Shown here piece after piece: positions 8,168-17,031 of a stretch of 64,000 nt of DNA. The stretch is from positions 44,523-108,522 of the forward strand of contig CALFXE010000112.1 of NCBI GenBank assembly GCA_937927845.1, written 5' to 3'. A program made the translations under genes and the position numbers. The notes under the pieces were generated by a model. That model was not told the DNA's origin. It did no database searches and worked only from the letters and a program-made list of their open reading frames with translations. Source of the DNA: an uncultured Paludibacter sp. (GTDB lineage Bacteria; Bacteroidota; Bacteroidia; Bacteroidales; Paludibacteraceae). Position 1 is the first letter of the stretch; each line of letters starts with the position of its first letter.

Positions 8168-11100
8168 TTACTTTACAATTATCTTCGATGTTTTAATCTG
8201 ATTTTCATTTATGGATACCTTCACTAGATACAAACCTGGAGTTATAGGTGCATAAATATTACAATACGATGTATCTACCGTTTTAGAAGATATTCTGCTT
8301 CCTGATAAATCTATGACTTCTACCGCTAGCTTACCGGTATTTTCCGTATGAATTGTTATTTCTTCTCCTCTTTTTACATCTGAAGGATATATGAAGATTT
8401 CGTTATATTCTGAGGGAATAAACGCATTTACATCATCTTCTTTAGCATAACCGATATTGGCATCTAAGCGACCTCCTGCTTCAAAAAACATATACCATTT
8501 GCCATTATCATCCTGAATAAAATCAGGAGCGGCAATGCGAGTTGCTTTTGGTGCTCCTCCACTAATACTGAACATCGCATCAGTGCTTTTTAAGTATTCT
8601 CCCCAATGAACTTCCATGTCAAAGCTTTCACCAACTTCTACCACTAACAAATGGTTTGTAACACCATGCACAAATACGAAATAACGTCCATCTTTTTCCA
8701 TCAAGAAAGGTCCTGAAACATTGTTTCCATACGCACCTGTACCTCCACCGTCATAATTCGGTTTGATATCTGTCCCCGGTATTTTTTTATAATTTAAATC
8801 GGGTGAAATCAATGGTTTTGTTACAGGAGTCCAGTTTATTCCATCGGTAGAGTGCGCCCAGTATATTTTACGGATTTGATTTTCTTGATTCATCAATAAT
8901 ATTACATATTTGTTTCCCAAACCGGGTATTTCGTGTTCGAATGCCTTGGCATAACTTGCCTCCGCACCGATTGGGGTAAACTGATAGGCAAAGAAAATGT
9001 AGGAACCAAAAGTCCAGTTAATTAAATCATCGCTTGTAGCGTAGTGCGACACTTCGTTAGGACCATGGAAATACATAATGAATTTGTTCTGTACTTCGTT
9101 CCACATTACCTGACAACCCGATATATGTTTTTCGTAACCACTATTAACAATACTGCTTTGTGCGCCCGCCCAAGCAAAGTCCATAACCGTACCCGGTGTC
9201 ATTCCCGGCGTGCCGTCATATTCAGTCCAAGGACCATCCAAGGTAGGAGCGGTAGAAAGATACATGCCGCCTGGATTGTCGTGTGGAGAATAATAAAGAT
9301 AATAACGGTCTATCGGAGTGCCTCCGTTTTTAAATTTACCGTCAACCGTATATTTTTTTGAATCAACAATAGACGGGAAGATAAATTCTTTCTTTTCGGT
9401 CGTGTATTTATAATCCGCAATATCTTTGACATAACCGACAGGTTTCACTTGTGGAAGCATTTTGGTATCGAGTGGCGACACGCCCACCACAACGTATTGC
9501 CTGCTTTTAGATCTGATTGTCTGATCTCCAATTTTGTCATCTGGTGCAGCAACTGTTATGACATATTTTCCAAGAGGAACCGTTACAGGAATAGTCAAGT
9601 CGGTAGTACCTCTATTAGTATTTATCACAATTTCTATAGGATCGATTATTTCAGTGCCTTCTTCATTGCAGAACGAAGCTGTCAATTTTTCACCATTGAG
9701 AATGTTTATCGTATTCACTGTTATTCGGATAGTGCGCGCATTATTTTCCACATGGCTATCGGAAGATAAATCCATTGCTGTTATTTTCGGTTTATCGCCG
9801 GTAACAAGGTCACCTGTTCCCATCCGGACATACTCAATGTCCATATTGCAACGCTGCCACGATTCACCACCTATTTTAACATTATTGTTACCGCTCTTAT
9901 TAAATAAGGGTGCATCTTCAAAAATGAGTTCATCATTGACATAAACATCGTATTTTGTATTATCGGCATTGAAAACCATACGATACACATGCCATTCGGA
10001 AGTCTTCAATGGAAATCTTGTTGTATAACTTGGACTTACTCCAGTTCCGTCCGCGATAGGCGAAGCGATATACCCGGTGTTCTCATCACCGTGTATAAGG
10101 CAAATAGACATTAATTTGTTATTTAATAAGAATCCTATCTGATTAGCTTCATAGCCGCCGTTACCATCGGGATACAACTCTTTGTTGATGGCTTGTGTAC
10201 GCGCCTTTACTTCATAAGTATAAGCGGTGTTAGCCGATATGCTTACTGCCGGCGAGATTAAAAATCCGTAAAAATTGCTTCCACCTGCCATAGTCTTAAC
10301 GATATTCACATAACCGGTTTGCTGCGTTACGAAATTAGTGGGGACATTTCCACCTTTCTCCAAACTCCAAGACGGAGAAACATTCCATGCCTTTACCGAA
10401 AAATCTCTATCGAGGATATCCCAAGCTTGCACCGACAACGGATCTTTGATTTCGTATGGAACGGTTTGTGGTATTATATCTACTCCATTAATCTGATTTT
10501 TTGCTGCAACTTTAATAAAATACACTCCTTCAGCGATATTTGCCGGAATAACAATATTAGTTGCAGCCATATTGTCTTCTACAGCAACCTCTACGGGGAC
10601 TACTATTTCACTATCGTTTTTGTCAATAAGTGAAAATAATAGTTTTTCGCCATTATCAAATGAGGCTGTGTAGGCTGTTATAGAAACCGTCGTTTCTGTT
10701 CCTTGTACATGACTGTCACGTGACAATAAAATGGAAGAAATATGTGCTTTTGAAAAGAAATCTCCTGCTCCTACTTTCACATATTCAATATCCACATTGC
10801 AACGATGCTGTGATTCGGCTCCAATATAAATTCCATTATAGTCGCTGTTGGTACCGCCTAATGCCCCCTCAAAAATCGGGGCTTCTACACCGCCCACGTA
10901 GACATCGTATTTCAAATCGGTGCGAAGAACGATGCGATAAATCTGCCATTCCGATGTATTCATCTTGTAAGCATTGGCAAAGTTCGATGTAACGCCAACG
11001 GATCCGTTTTCGGCATCGCCATACCGGAGATAGATAGGCGTAGTGGCTTTGTTTGCCAACCGAAGCGATAACTGGTTTGCCTCGAAATAAGTACCATCAG

Positions 11101-11410
11101 GATAAGCGGTTTTGTCAATAGGATTGACACGTGCTTTAATTTCAATGCTGTAGGCTCGACCATCCGTGATGTTGGCAAGTGCTGTAGCCGGCCTAAGCCA
11201 TGCCCATCTGGCACTTGATCCTGTATTAGTTTTAGTGAAGTTTACATAACCACTTTTCTGTGACAAGACACTATTGGCTGAGCCACCTTCTGCTACCGCC
11301 CAATCTACACCCAAATCGGACATCGATTTATCTAAAATATCCCATGTTTGTGCAAATAAGGAATTACAAAGAAACAGGATGAATGCGAGAAAAAAATTTA
11401 TCTTTTTCAT
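8168..11410 (-). CDS. T9SS-exported GH43/GH32/GH117-type propeller protein with two WDILDKSM modules
   Basis: 1080 residues. Order: signal peptide (1-20), WDILDKSM module (about 22-225), Ig-like segment (to about 325), a second module starting AWDILDRD (about 327-555), another Ig-like segment (to about 645), a beta-propeller (about 645-990) and a type A sorting domain (about 1000-1080, ending TSKIIVK). The propeller has blade-like repeats such as RYYLYYSPHDNPGGMYLSTA, KFIMYFHGP, KIYWAHSTDG and GKWYMFFEAGG, as in five-bladed glycoside hydrolases of the GH32/43/62/117/130 fold group. I cannot place it in a numbered family or name its catalytic residues with confidence. The propeller is clearly paralogous to that of the next upstream gene (11483-13810). 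A role in breaking down the PUL substrate outside the cell is inferred from context. Confidence 0.75.
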   Translation of the reverse strand: MKKINFFLAFILFLCNSLFAQTWDILDKSMSDLGVDWAVAEGGSANSVLSQKSGYVNFTKTNTGSSARWAWLRPATALANITDGRAYSIEIKARVNPIDKTAYPDGTYFEANQLSLRLANKATTPIYLRYGDAENGSVGVTSNFANAYKMNTSEWQIYRIVLRTDLKYDVYVGGVEAPIFEGALGGTNSDYNGIYIGAESQHRCNVDIEYVKVGAGDFFSKAHISSILLSRDSHVQGTETTVSITAYTASFDNGEKLLFSLIDKNDSEIVVPVEVAVEDNMAATNIVIPANIAEGVYFIKVAAKNQINGVDIIPQTVPYEIKDPLSVQAWDILDRDFSVKAWNVSPSWSLEKGGNVPTNFVTQQTGYVNIVKTMAGGSNFYGFLISPAVSISANTAYTYEVKARTQAINKELYPDGNGGYEANQIGFLLNNKLMSICLIHGDENTGYIASPIADGTGVSPSYTTRFPLKTSEWHVYRMVFNADNTKYDVYVNDELIFEDAPLFNKSGNNNVKIGGESWQRCNMDIEYVRMGTGDLVTGDKPKITAMDLSSDSHVENNARTIRITVNTINILNGEKLTASFCNEEGTEIIDPIEIVINTNRGTTDLTIPVTVPLGKYVITVAAPDDKIGDQTIRSKSRQYVVVGVSPLDTKMLPQVKPVGYVKDIADYKYTTEKKEFIFPSIVDSKKYTVDGKFKNGGTPIDRYYLYYSPHDNPGGMYLSTAPTLDGPWTEYDGTPGMTPGTVMDFAWAGAQSSIVNSGYEKHISGCQVMWNEVQNKFIMYFHGPNEVSHYATSDDLINWTFGSYIFFAYQFTPIGAEASYAKAFEHEIPGLGNKYVILLMNQENQIRKIYWAHSTDGINWTPVTKPLISPDLNYKKIPGTDIKPNYDGGGTGAYGNNVSGPFLMEKDGRYFVFVHGVTNHLLVVEVGESFDMEVHWGEYLKSTDAMFSISGGAPKATRIAAPDFIQDDNGKWYMFFEAGGRLDANIGYAKEDDVNAFIPSEYNEIFIYPSDVKRGEEITIHTENTGKLAVEVIDLSGSRISSKTVDTSYCNIYAPITPGLYLVKVSINENQIKTSKIIVK

Positions 11411-11429
11411 GAATTTATATTTGAACTTT

Positions 11430-11456
11430 CACGGAGTTATTTGAATTTACTCCGTG
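11430..11456. other. Intergenic stem-loop between two array genes
   Basis: CACGGAGT (11430-11437) and ACTCCGTG (11449-11456) form a perfect 8-bp stem with an 11-nt loop, without a U-run on either strand. It is followed by aataatttgttaa, also seen after the hairpin at 13855. This is more likely an mRNA-stabilising or processing element than a terminator. Confidence 0.6.
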
Positions 11457-11482
11457 AATAATTTGTTAATCAACTATTAGTT

Positions 11483-13810
11483 TTACTTTACCAAGATCTT
11501 AAATTCTTTCGACATATTATTATCTAAACGAACACTGAGTAAATATATCCCGACAGTAGCCGGTGCACCAAGCGTAAACGTTTGATTTGAAATACTCTTA
11601 CGGCTTATCTCATTTCCTGTAAGAGTATAAAGTACTACTTCCGATATAAGAGTACCTTCTGTACAAGAGGTAATCATCAAATCTTGACCGCTATTCAGCA
11701 AATTACCCGAAATGGATATTGATTCTGTATAAATCATTTTTTTAATCGCAGAACTCGTATCTTCTTCTTTAGCATAAGCGATATTAGCACCAAGACGGCT
11801 TCCTGCTTCAAAAAACATATACCATTTACCCGTATCATCTTGAATAAAATCAGGAGAAGCAATACGCGGAACGGCTACCTTTTTCCCGTTGTTATCGGTA
11901 TCAATCAGTACATCGGCTGCTTTCATATATTCACCCCAATGAATTTCCATATCAAAACTTTCTCCTACCTCAACAACCATCATATTGCCGGCACTACCAT
12001 GACAGAAAACAAAATAACGCCCATCTTTCACAAAGAGAGCCGGAGCTGCTACATTATTTCCAAACCCACCCTGATAGCTTGGTTTATGGTCGGTACCCGG
12101 AACTTTCTTATAATCTAAATCGGGCGCAATCAAAGGTTTTCTTACCGGTGTCCAATTCAATCCATCGACAGAGTGTGCCCAGTAGATTCTGCGAATTTGA
12201 TTTTCCTGTACCATCGCCATTATAATGTATTTATTGTTCAGACCCGGTATTTCGTGTTCAAAGACTTTAGCATAGCTTGTTTCTTTGCCGCCTGCTGCAA
12301 ATTGTGTTGCAGTCAGAATACTCGCTCCAAAAGTCCAATCCTTGAGATTATCGCTCGTGGCATAATGCGTGGTAGAATTCGGACCATGGAAATACATAAT
12401 ATATTTGCTTATTTCATCATTCCATATTACCTGGCAAGCCGAAATATGATCGGCTGTATTAATATTGCTTCCTACAACAGCCTTTGCCCAATTCAGATCT
12501 ATAACCATATTCTGCTCTATCCATGGACCATCAAGCGTTGGAGCCGTAGAGAGATACATACCACCCGGATTTTCGTGTGGTGCATAAAAAAGATAATATC
12601 TTGCAATCGGTTCTTGCCCATTCAGGAATTTTTCATCAACAGTAAATTTTTTCGTATCGACTATAGAAGGAAAAATAAACTCGTTCGATGAATTTTTATA
12701 AATATAGTCGTTCATCTCAATAACAAAACCAACAGGTTTTACCTGAGGAAACATTTTGGTTTCGAGAGGAGATACATCGGTCACAAAATACTCGAAACTT
12801 TTCGACTCTACCTCAACATCGCCAATTCTTCCACCAGGTGCAGAAACCTTGAGTTTATATTTGCCTTGTGGAATCGAGGCCGGAATAGTAAAATTAGCTT
12901 GTGCTATGTTGTTAGTTACCGTAAATTCTATTGGGTTCACTACAATCACTTTATTCTCATCTACAAGCGACACTTCAAGCTTTTGATCATCATCCATCAA
13001 AACCGTATAAGCCTGTACAGAGATAGTGCGTTCATTGCCTTCCACATGACTATCCGAACTTATCGAAATTGTAGATATTCGCGACTGAGAATTAAAATCA
13101 CCCGTACCCATTTTGGCATATTCCACATCAATATTGCAACGGTTACGTATATTCGCCCCAAAGCGAAGGATACTGGTTTGACTATCCATACCTATGGTAG
13201 ATACACCTTCAAACGCCAATTTCCCATCTATATAAACATCATATTGAGTATTGTCGGCAGAAAGGACAAAGCGATAAAGATGCCATTCGGAAACATCAAA
13301 ATAATACAAATCATCTTCATAAGGATCGATAGTAGCTTCGATATAAGCGTATCCTGTACCTTTTTCATTATCTTCGTCCGCATCAAATCTGAGATAAAGA
13401 TCCATAACCTTTTTATTGATACGTGCCGAAATTAGATTAGATTCATACCCTACTCCTGATTCATCTGGAAACAGAGTTTTGTCTATTCTGTTTATGCGCG
13501 CCTTAAACTCAACGGTATAAGGTGTATTTGTAGTTACCGCTACATTCTGACTGTTTATTAACACAGAATGACTTAACCCTCCTACTCCTGTTTTAGTCAG
13601 ATTCACAAAGCCACTTCCTTGCGTAATAGAGAAATCATTAGCTCCTATGTTGGTGCCTTTGTAATATGTCCAAGACTTATTGGTGGTATTACCGCCGTCT
13701 TGATTCCATGTTGCCATCGATTTGTCGATAACATCCCATATTTCTTCTACTGCAAAAAGTTGATTTGTGAATAGAATGATTAGTACGAGAATATAATTCA
13801 GTTTTTTCAT
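11483..13810 (-). CDS. T9SS-exported propeller glycosidase-like protein with one WDVIDKSM module
   Basis: 775 residues from the ATG at 13810. A longer frame to 13873 would add 21 residues before a perfectly placed signal peptide (MKKLNYILVLIILFTNQLFA), so I use 13810. Order: signal peptide, WDVIDKSM module (about 22-240), Ig-like segment (about 245-345), propeller (about 345-683) and type A sorting domain (about 700-775, ending KEFKILVK). The propeller repeats the pattern of the 8168-11410 protein almost blade for blade: YYLFYAPHENPGGMYLSTAPTLDGPW (in part), ACQVIWND, KYIMYFHGPNS, RRIYWAHSVDGLNWTP and GKWYMFFEAGSR. The two genes are a duplicated pair. The fold group is GH43/32/117-like; the exact family and substrate are not recognised. 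Confidence 0.75.
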   Translation of the reverse strand: MKKLNYILVLIILFTNQLFAVEEIWDVIDKSMATWNQDGGNTTNKSWTYYKGTNIGANDFSITQGSGFVNLTKTGVGGLSHSVLINSQNVAVTTNTPYTVEFKARINRIDKTLFPDESGVGYESNLISARINKKVMDLYLRFDADEDNEKGTGYAYIEATIDPYEDDLYYFDVSEWHLYRFVLSADNTQYDVYIDGKLAFEGVSTIGMDSQTSILRFGANIRNRCNIDVEYAKMGTGDFNSQSRISTISISSDSHVEGNERTISVQAYTVLMDDDQKLEVSLVDENKVIVVNPIEFTVTNNIAQANFTIPASIPQGKYKLKVSAPGGRIGDVEVESKSFEYFVTDVSPLETKMFPQVKPVGFVIEMNDYIYKNSSNEFIFPSIVDTKKFTVDEKFLNGQEPIARYYLFYAPHENPGGMYLSTAPTLDGPWIEQNMVIDLNWAKAVVGSNINTADHISACQVIWNDEISKYIMYFHGPNSTTHYATSDNLKDWTFGASILTATQFAAGGKETSYAKVFEHEIPGLNNKYIIMAMVQENQIRRIYWAHSVDGLNWTPVRKPLIAPDLDYKKVPGTDHKPSYQGGFGNNVAAPALFVKDGRYFVFCHGSAGNMMVVEVGESFDMEIHWGEYMKAADVLIDTDNNGKKVAVPRIASPDFIQDDTGKWYMFFEAGSRLGANIAYAKEEDTSSAIKKMIYTESISISGNLLNSGQDLMITSCTEGTLISEVVLYTLTGNEISRKSISNQTFTLGAPATVGIYLLSVRLDNNMSKEFKILVK

Positions 13811-13854
13811 ATTTAAATTATTTCTTTTTTGATTTTCTACTGTTTTATTATCCA

Positions 13855-13877
13855 CGGGACGATTTAAAGTCATCCCG
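13855..13877. other. Intergenic stem-loop, counterpart of the one at 11430
   Basis: CGGGA (13855-13859) pairs with TCCCG (13873-13877), with a few more pairs inside after a mismatch. The flank cagataatttgttaac resembles the flank of the 11430 hairpin, so the spacer seems to have been duplicated along with the genes. Confidence 0.5.
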
Positions 13878-13910
13878 CAGATAATTTGTTAACTTAAACT
13901 CTCATCAATC

Positions 13911-15848
13911 CTATTCAACAAAAATTTTAAAACCTTTCGATATGTTGTTGTCTAATCGAACATTAAGTATGTACATACCGGAAACAGTAGGAGCTTGAAG
14001 CTCAAGGGCGTTGCCGGAAACAGATTTATGATACACTTCATTTCCTGTAAGACTGTAGATGGTCACTTCCGACAAAGAAGCTATATTAGCAACAGTTTTA
14101 ACCGATAAAGTTTGTCCCTGACTTACTACATTCCTTGAAACTGATATTAAATCTGTATAATCTACAGAGTATATTCCTACAGTAGTATCAATTTCTATTT
14201 CATATGCAATAGTTTTTGCTGCTACATTCACATCACCAATTTGATTATCTGGTACAGCAACTTTAACAAAGTATTGTCCTGATGGAGTATCCTCGGGAAT
14301 TTCAATATTAGCAGTTGCGACATTGTCTGTTACAGTAGCCTCTACTGCAGCTACTATTTCAGTATCATTTTCATCAACAAGTGAGAATAAAAGTATTTCA
14401 TTGTTGTCGATTAATGATGTGTTGGCAGTTACCGTTATAGTTGACGAATTACCGATTACATGACTGTTATGTGATAAAGCGACAGTTGTAATTCTTGGTT
14501 TAGAAAAGAAATCACCTATTCCCAATTTAGCATATTCAATATCGAGATTACAACGATGTTGAGACTCAGCACCAAAATACACTCCATTTTGGTCTCCATT
14601 AGTTCCTCCTTTTTGACCCTCGAAGATAGGTTCTTCTATACCATCGATATAAACGTCATATTTTAAATCTGCATGCAAAACAATACGGTACACCTGCCAT
14701 TCAGATGTGTTTATATTATATGCATTCGAACCATTGGATATGGTACTGATGGATCCAGTTTCCGCGTCACCATATCTGAGATAAATAGGCGTAGTGGCTG
14801 TATTAGCAAATCGAAGTGCAATTTGATTTGCCTCGAAGTAAGTGCCATCAGGGAAAGTGGTTTTATCTATTTCGTTGACACGTGCTTTAACCTCAAGACT
14901 GTATGACTGGTCTTCTATTAAATTAGCAAGTGCAGTGGCAGGTCTCAACCAAGCCCATCTGGCACTGGCTCCTGTATTTGTTTTTGTAAAGTTAACGAAA
15001 TTGTCTCCCAAAGTCATAACGCTAGCAGCAGATCCGCCTTGAGCTAATGCCCAAGCTCGATTCGTGTCAGATCCATCATCCTGATTCCAAGTTAGCATCG
15101 ATTTGTCAAGTATATTCCACTGTGAAGGTGCTACAACAGTGTTGAAATCACCTGTCCCCATTTTAGCATATTCAAGATCAATATCGCAACGTGCTCGTTC
15201 GGAGGCTGATCCCATACGAAGAATATTAGTTCCACTCATGGCAGTTGTTGGAGCATCTTTGAAAATCAACTCTCCATCAATGAATAGATCAAATTTTGTA
15301 GCATCTTCAGAAAGTATAAATCGATAAACTCTCCATTCTGAAATATCCACAGCCACCCGGTTTTCTACTTCATTAGGAAAAGTTGACTCCAATGTAACAT
15401 ATCCATTATTACTCTCATCATAAGCGAGATAAAGATTAGGAGCACGATTGTTGATTCTTGCTGAAAGCAAATTTAGCTCCCAACCACCAGTTCCTGCTAC
15501 ATCCGGAAACGCTTCTTTATCTATCGGATTTATGCGTACTTTATATTCAAATGTATAAGCTGTATTCGATGCTACTGTTAGTGCTGCACAATTTATCATA
15601 GCACTGTTTTGTGTAGCTTCTGCATGTGTTTTTGTAAGATTCACAAAACCTTCTTCTTGAGTAAGCGAGTACCCGGTTGGTACTTTCTTTAGGTTATTAC
15701 CTATGTACGATGTCCAAGCTTTATTAGTAGGAAGACCCTCATCTTCATTCCATGGATCCATCACTTTGTCCATCAGATCCCACGTTCCTGTGGCAAATAA
15801 ATTACCGACTGCAAAAATCAATACGAGAATAAAGTTAATTTTTTTCAT
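13911..15848 (-). CDS. T9SS-exported protein of two WDILDKSM-type modules, no catalytic domain
   Basis: 645 residues. Signal peptide, a first module beginning WDLMDKVM (about 20-238), a second beginning WNILDKSM (about 242-445), an Ig-like segment (about 445-545) and a type A sorting domain (about 555-645, ending KGFKIFVE). No propeller or other enzyme domain is present. Each module ends with the pattern R-C-[ND]-[IL]-D-[LI]-E-Y-A-K-[ML]-G. This is the most upstream gene of the array and is probably a pure surface binding protein, if the module does bind glycan. No TAnnTTTG promoter is evident in the 179-nt gap upstream, so it is probably read from the SusCD operon. Confidence 0.75.
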   Translation of the reverse strand: MKKINFILVLIFAVGNLFATGTWDLMDKVMDPWNEDEGLPTNKAWTSYIGNNLKKVPTGYSLTQEEGFVNLTKTHAEATQNSAMINCAALTVASNTAYTFEYKVRINPIDKEAFPDVAGTGGWELNLLSARINNRAPNLYLAYDESNNGYVTLESTFPNEVENRVAVDISEWRVYRFILSEDATKFDLFIDGELIFKDAPTTAMSGTNILRMGSASERARCDIDLEYAKMGTGDFNTVVAPSQWNILDKSMLTWNQDDGSDTNRAWALAQGGSAASVMTLGDNFVNFTKTNTGASARWAWLRPATALANLIEDQSYSLEVKARVNEIDKTTFPDGTYFEANQIALRFANTATTPIYLRYGDAETGSISTISNGSNAYNINTSEWQVYRIVLHADLKYDVYIDGIEEPIFEGQKGGTNGDQNGVYFGAESQHRCNLDIEYAKLGIGDFFSKPRITTVALSHNSHVIGNSSTITVTANTSLIDNNEILLFSLVDENDTEIVAAVEATVTDNVATANIEIPEDTPSGQYFVKVAVPDNQIGDVNVAAKTIAYEIEIDTTVGIYSVDYTDLISVSRNVVSQGQTLSVKTVANIASLSEVTIYSLTGNEVYHKSVSGNALELQAPTVSGMYILNVRLDNNISKGFKIFVE

Positions 15849-15911
15849 GACATTTGTTTTTTAAATTAATAATTTGTTTTTTAAGTTTAACATTAATAAG
15901 TCAAATCTTCA

Positions 15912-15962
15912 CACTTGACATATAAAGCGGTTCATTATCAAGTGCTTTGATCTCTATCAAAG
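15912..15962. other. Two adjacent stem-loops between the GH43 gene and the module array
   Basis: CACTTGA (15912-15918) pairs with TCAAGTG (15938-15944). Immediately after, CTTTGAT (15945-15951) pairs with ATCAAAG (15956-15962) around a 4-nt loop. There is no adjacent U-run. They may set relative expression of the SusCD-GH43 part and the downstream array by stabilising or cutting the mRNA. Confidence 0.5.
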
Positions 15963-16027
15963 GGTGTTTTGTGTGGATTTTTATTTTCCTAATTATATAT
16001 CTTTTGTAATTAAACTATTACTTTAAT

Positions 16028-17020
16028 TCATGAGAAGCGAGGACTTGAAGCATTTAGAGATGGTGATCCACCTTCAACATAGGGCCATCCTTTAGCATCC
16101 CATTTTACTTGATTTAAAAGTAAAACTCTACATTGGGGATTGTCGACATCCACACCGTGCAAAAATATCCAATCGTTATTGCTTTTGTCTTGCACTATTT
16201 GAGAGCAATGTCCATTACCTACAAACCGCTCATTAGAACCTATTACCCGTGTATAATTACCATCCAACATCCTTTTGTCATCTTTATTGGTATAAGGACC
16301 GAATAGCGATTTTGATCTACCAACCACTAATTGATACGTACTCTCAATACCTTTACAACAAGAGCCTACAGACGCAAACATATAGTAATAATCGTCTCTT
16401 TTGTGAATATATGTACCTTCAAAAAGGCTTCCTGCGATCTGCCATATTTTAGCATCTGGCTTTAAGGATAAGCCATCATCGGTTAATTCTGTAGCATATA
16501 TTCCTCTAAAGCTTCCCCAAAATAAATACTTCTTTCCTTCATCTTCAATATAGAAAGGATCAATAGAGTTTTTAATACCGATTTCATCGCTTCTGAACAA
16601 CTTCCCTTTATCCATAAAGGGTCCTTCAGGATTATCCGATACGGCAACTCCAATACCACATGTCCATTCTTCTCCCAACACCGACATCGAATAATACAAT
16701 ACATACCTGCCATTGATATAGTTGATTTCCGGTGCACTGATACTACCTTCCGGTTCAAGTTTAGGACGCGACTCATCAGTAAAAGCAGTACCAATAAATT
16801 GCCAGTCAATCAAATTTGATGATTTGTAGATTGGAACATTACGGATATCTTCAGTGCCATACAAATAAAATGTACCGTCGAGTGTTTTCATTATTGTAGG
16901 ATCCGGTGTGCTTATCGACAACACCGGATTATAATACTCATTCGTAATCGCTCCGGAATTTGAACATCCAAAGCTTACAAATTGAAAAAATAAGATTATG
17001 TATGACAATATCCTTTTCAT
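16028..17020 (-). CDS. GH43 family lipoprotein glycosidase
   Basis: 330 residues from the ATG at 17020; the frame begins at a TTG three codons earlier, which is less likely. The lipobox FVSFGC marks it as a lipoprotein. The whole mature protein is a GH43 five-bladed propeller. The expected catalytic set is visible: Asp40 in TPDPTI (general base), Asp154 in NSIDPFY (pKa modulator) and Glu201 in FEGTYIHK (general acid), with APEINYINGRYVLYYS between the first two. GH43 enzymes of this kind are alpha-L-arabinofuranosidases, endo-arabinanases or beta-xylosidases; the subfamily cannot be told by eye. Its stop and start are separated from susD by only 11 nt, so it belongs to the SusCD operon and probably trims imported oligosaccharides or acts at the outer membrane. 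Confidence 0.88.
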   Translation of the reverse strand: MKRILSYIILFFQFVSFGCSNSGAITNEYYNPVLSISTPDPTIMKTLDGTFYLYGTEDIRNVPIYKSSNLIDWQFIGTAFTDESRPKLEPEGSISAPEINYINGRYVLYYSMSVLGEEWTCGIGVAVSDNPEGPFMDKGKLFRSDEIGIKNSIDPFYIEDEGKKYLFWGSFRGIYATELTDDGLSLKPDAKIWQIAGSLFEGTYIHKRDDYYYMFASVGSCCKGIESTYQLVVGRSKSLFGPYTNKDDKRMLDGNYTRVIGSNERFVGNGHCSQIVQDKSNNDWIFLHGVDVDNPQCRVLLLNQVKWDAKGWPYVEGGSPSLNASSPRFS

Positions 17021-17031
17021 GAACTTCAATT

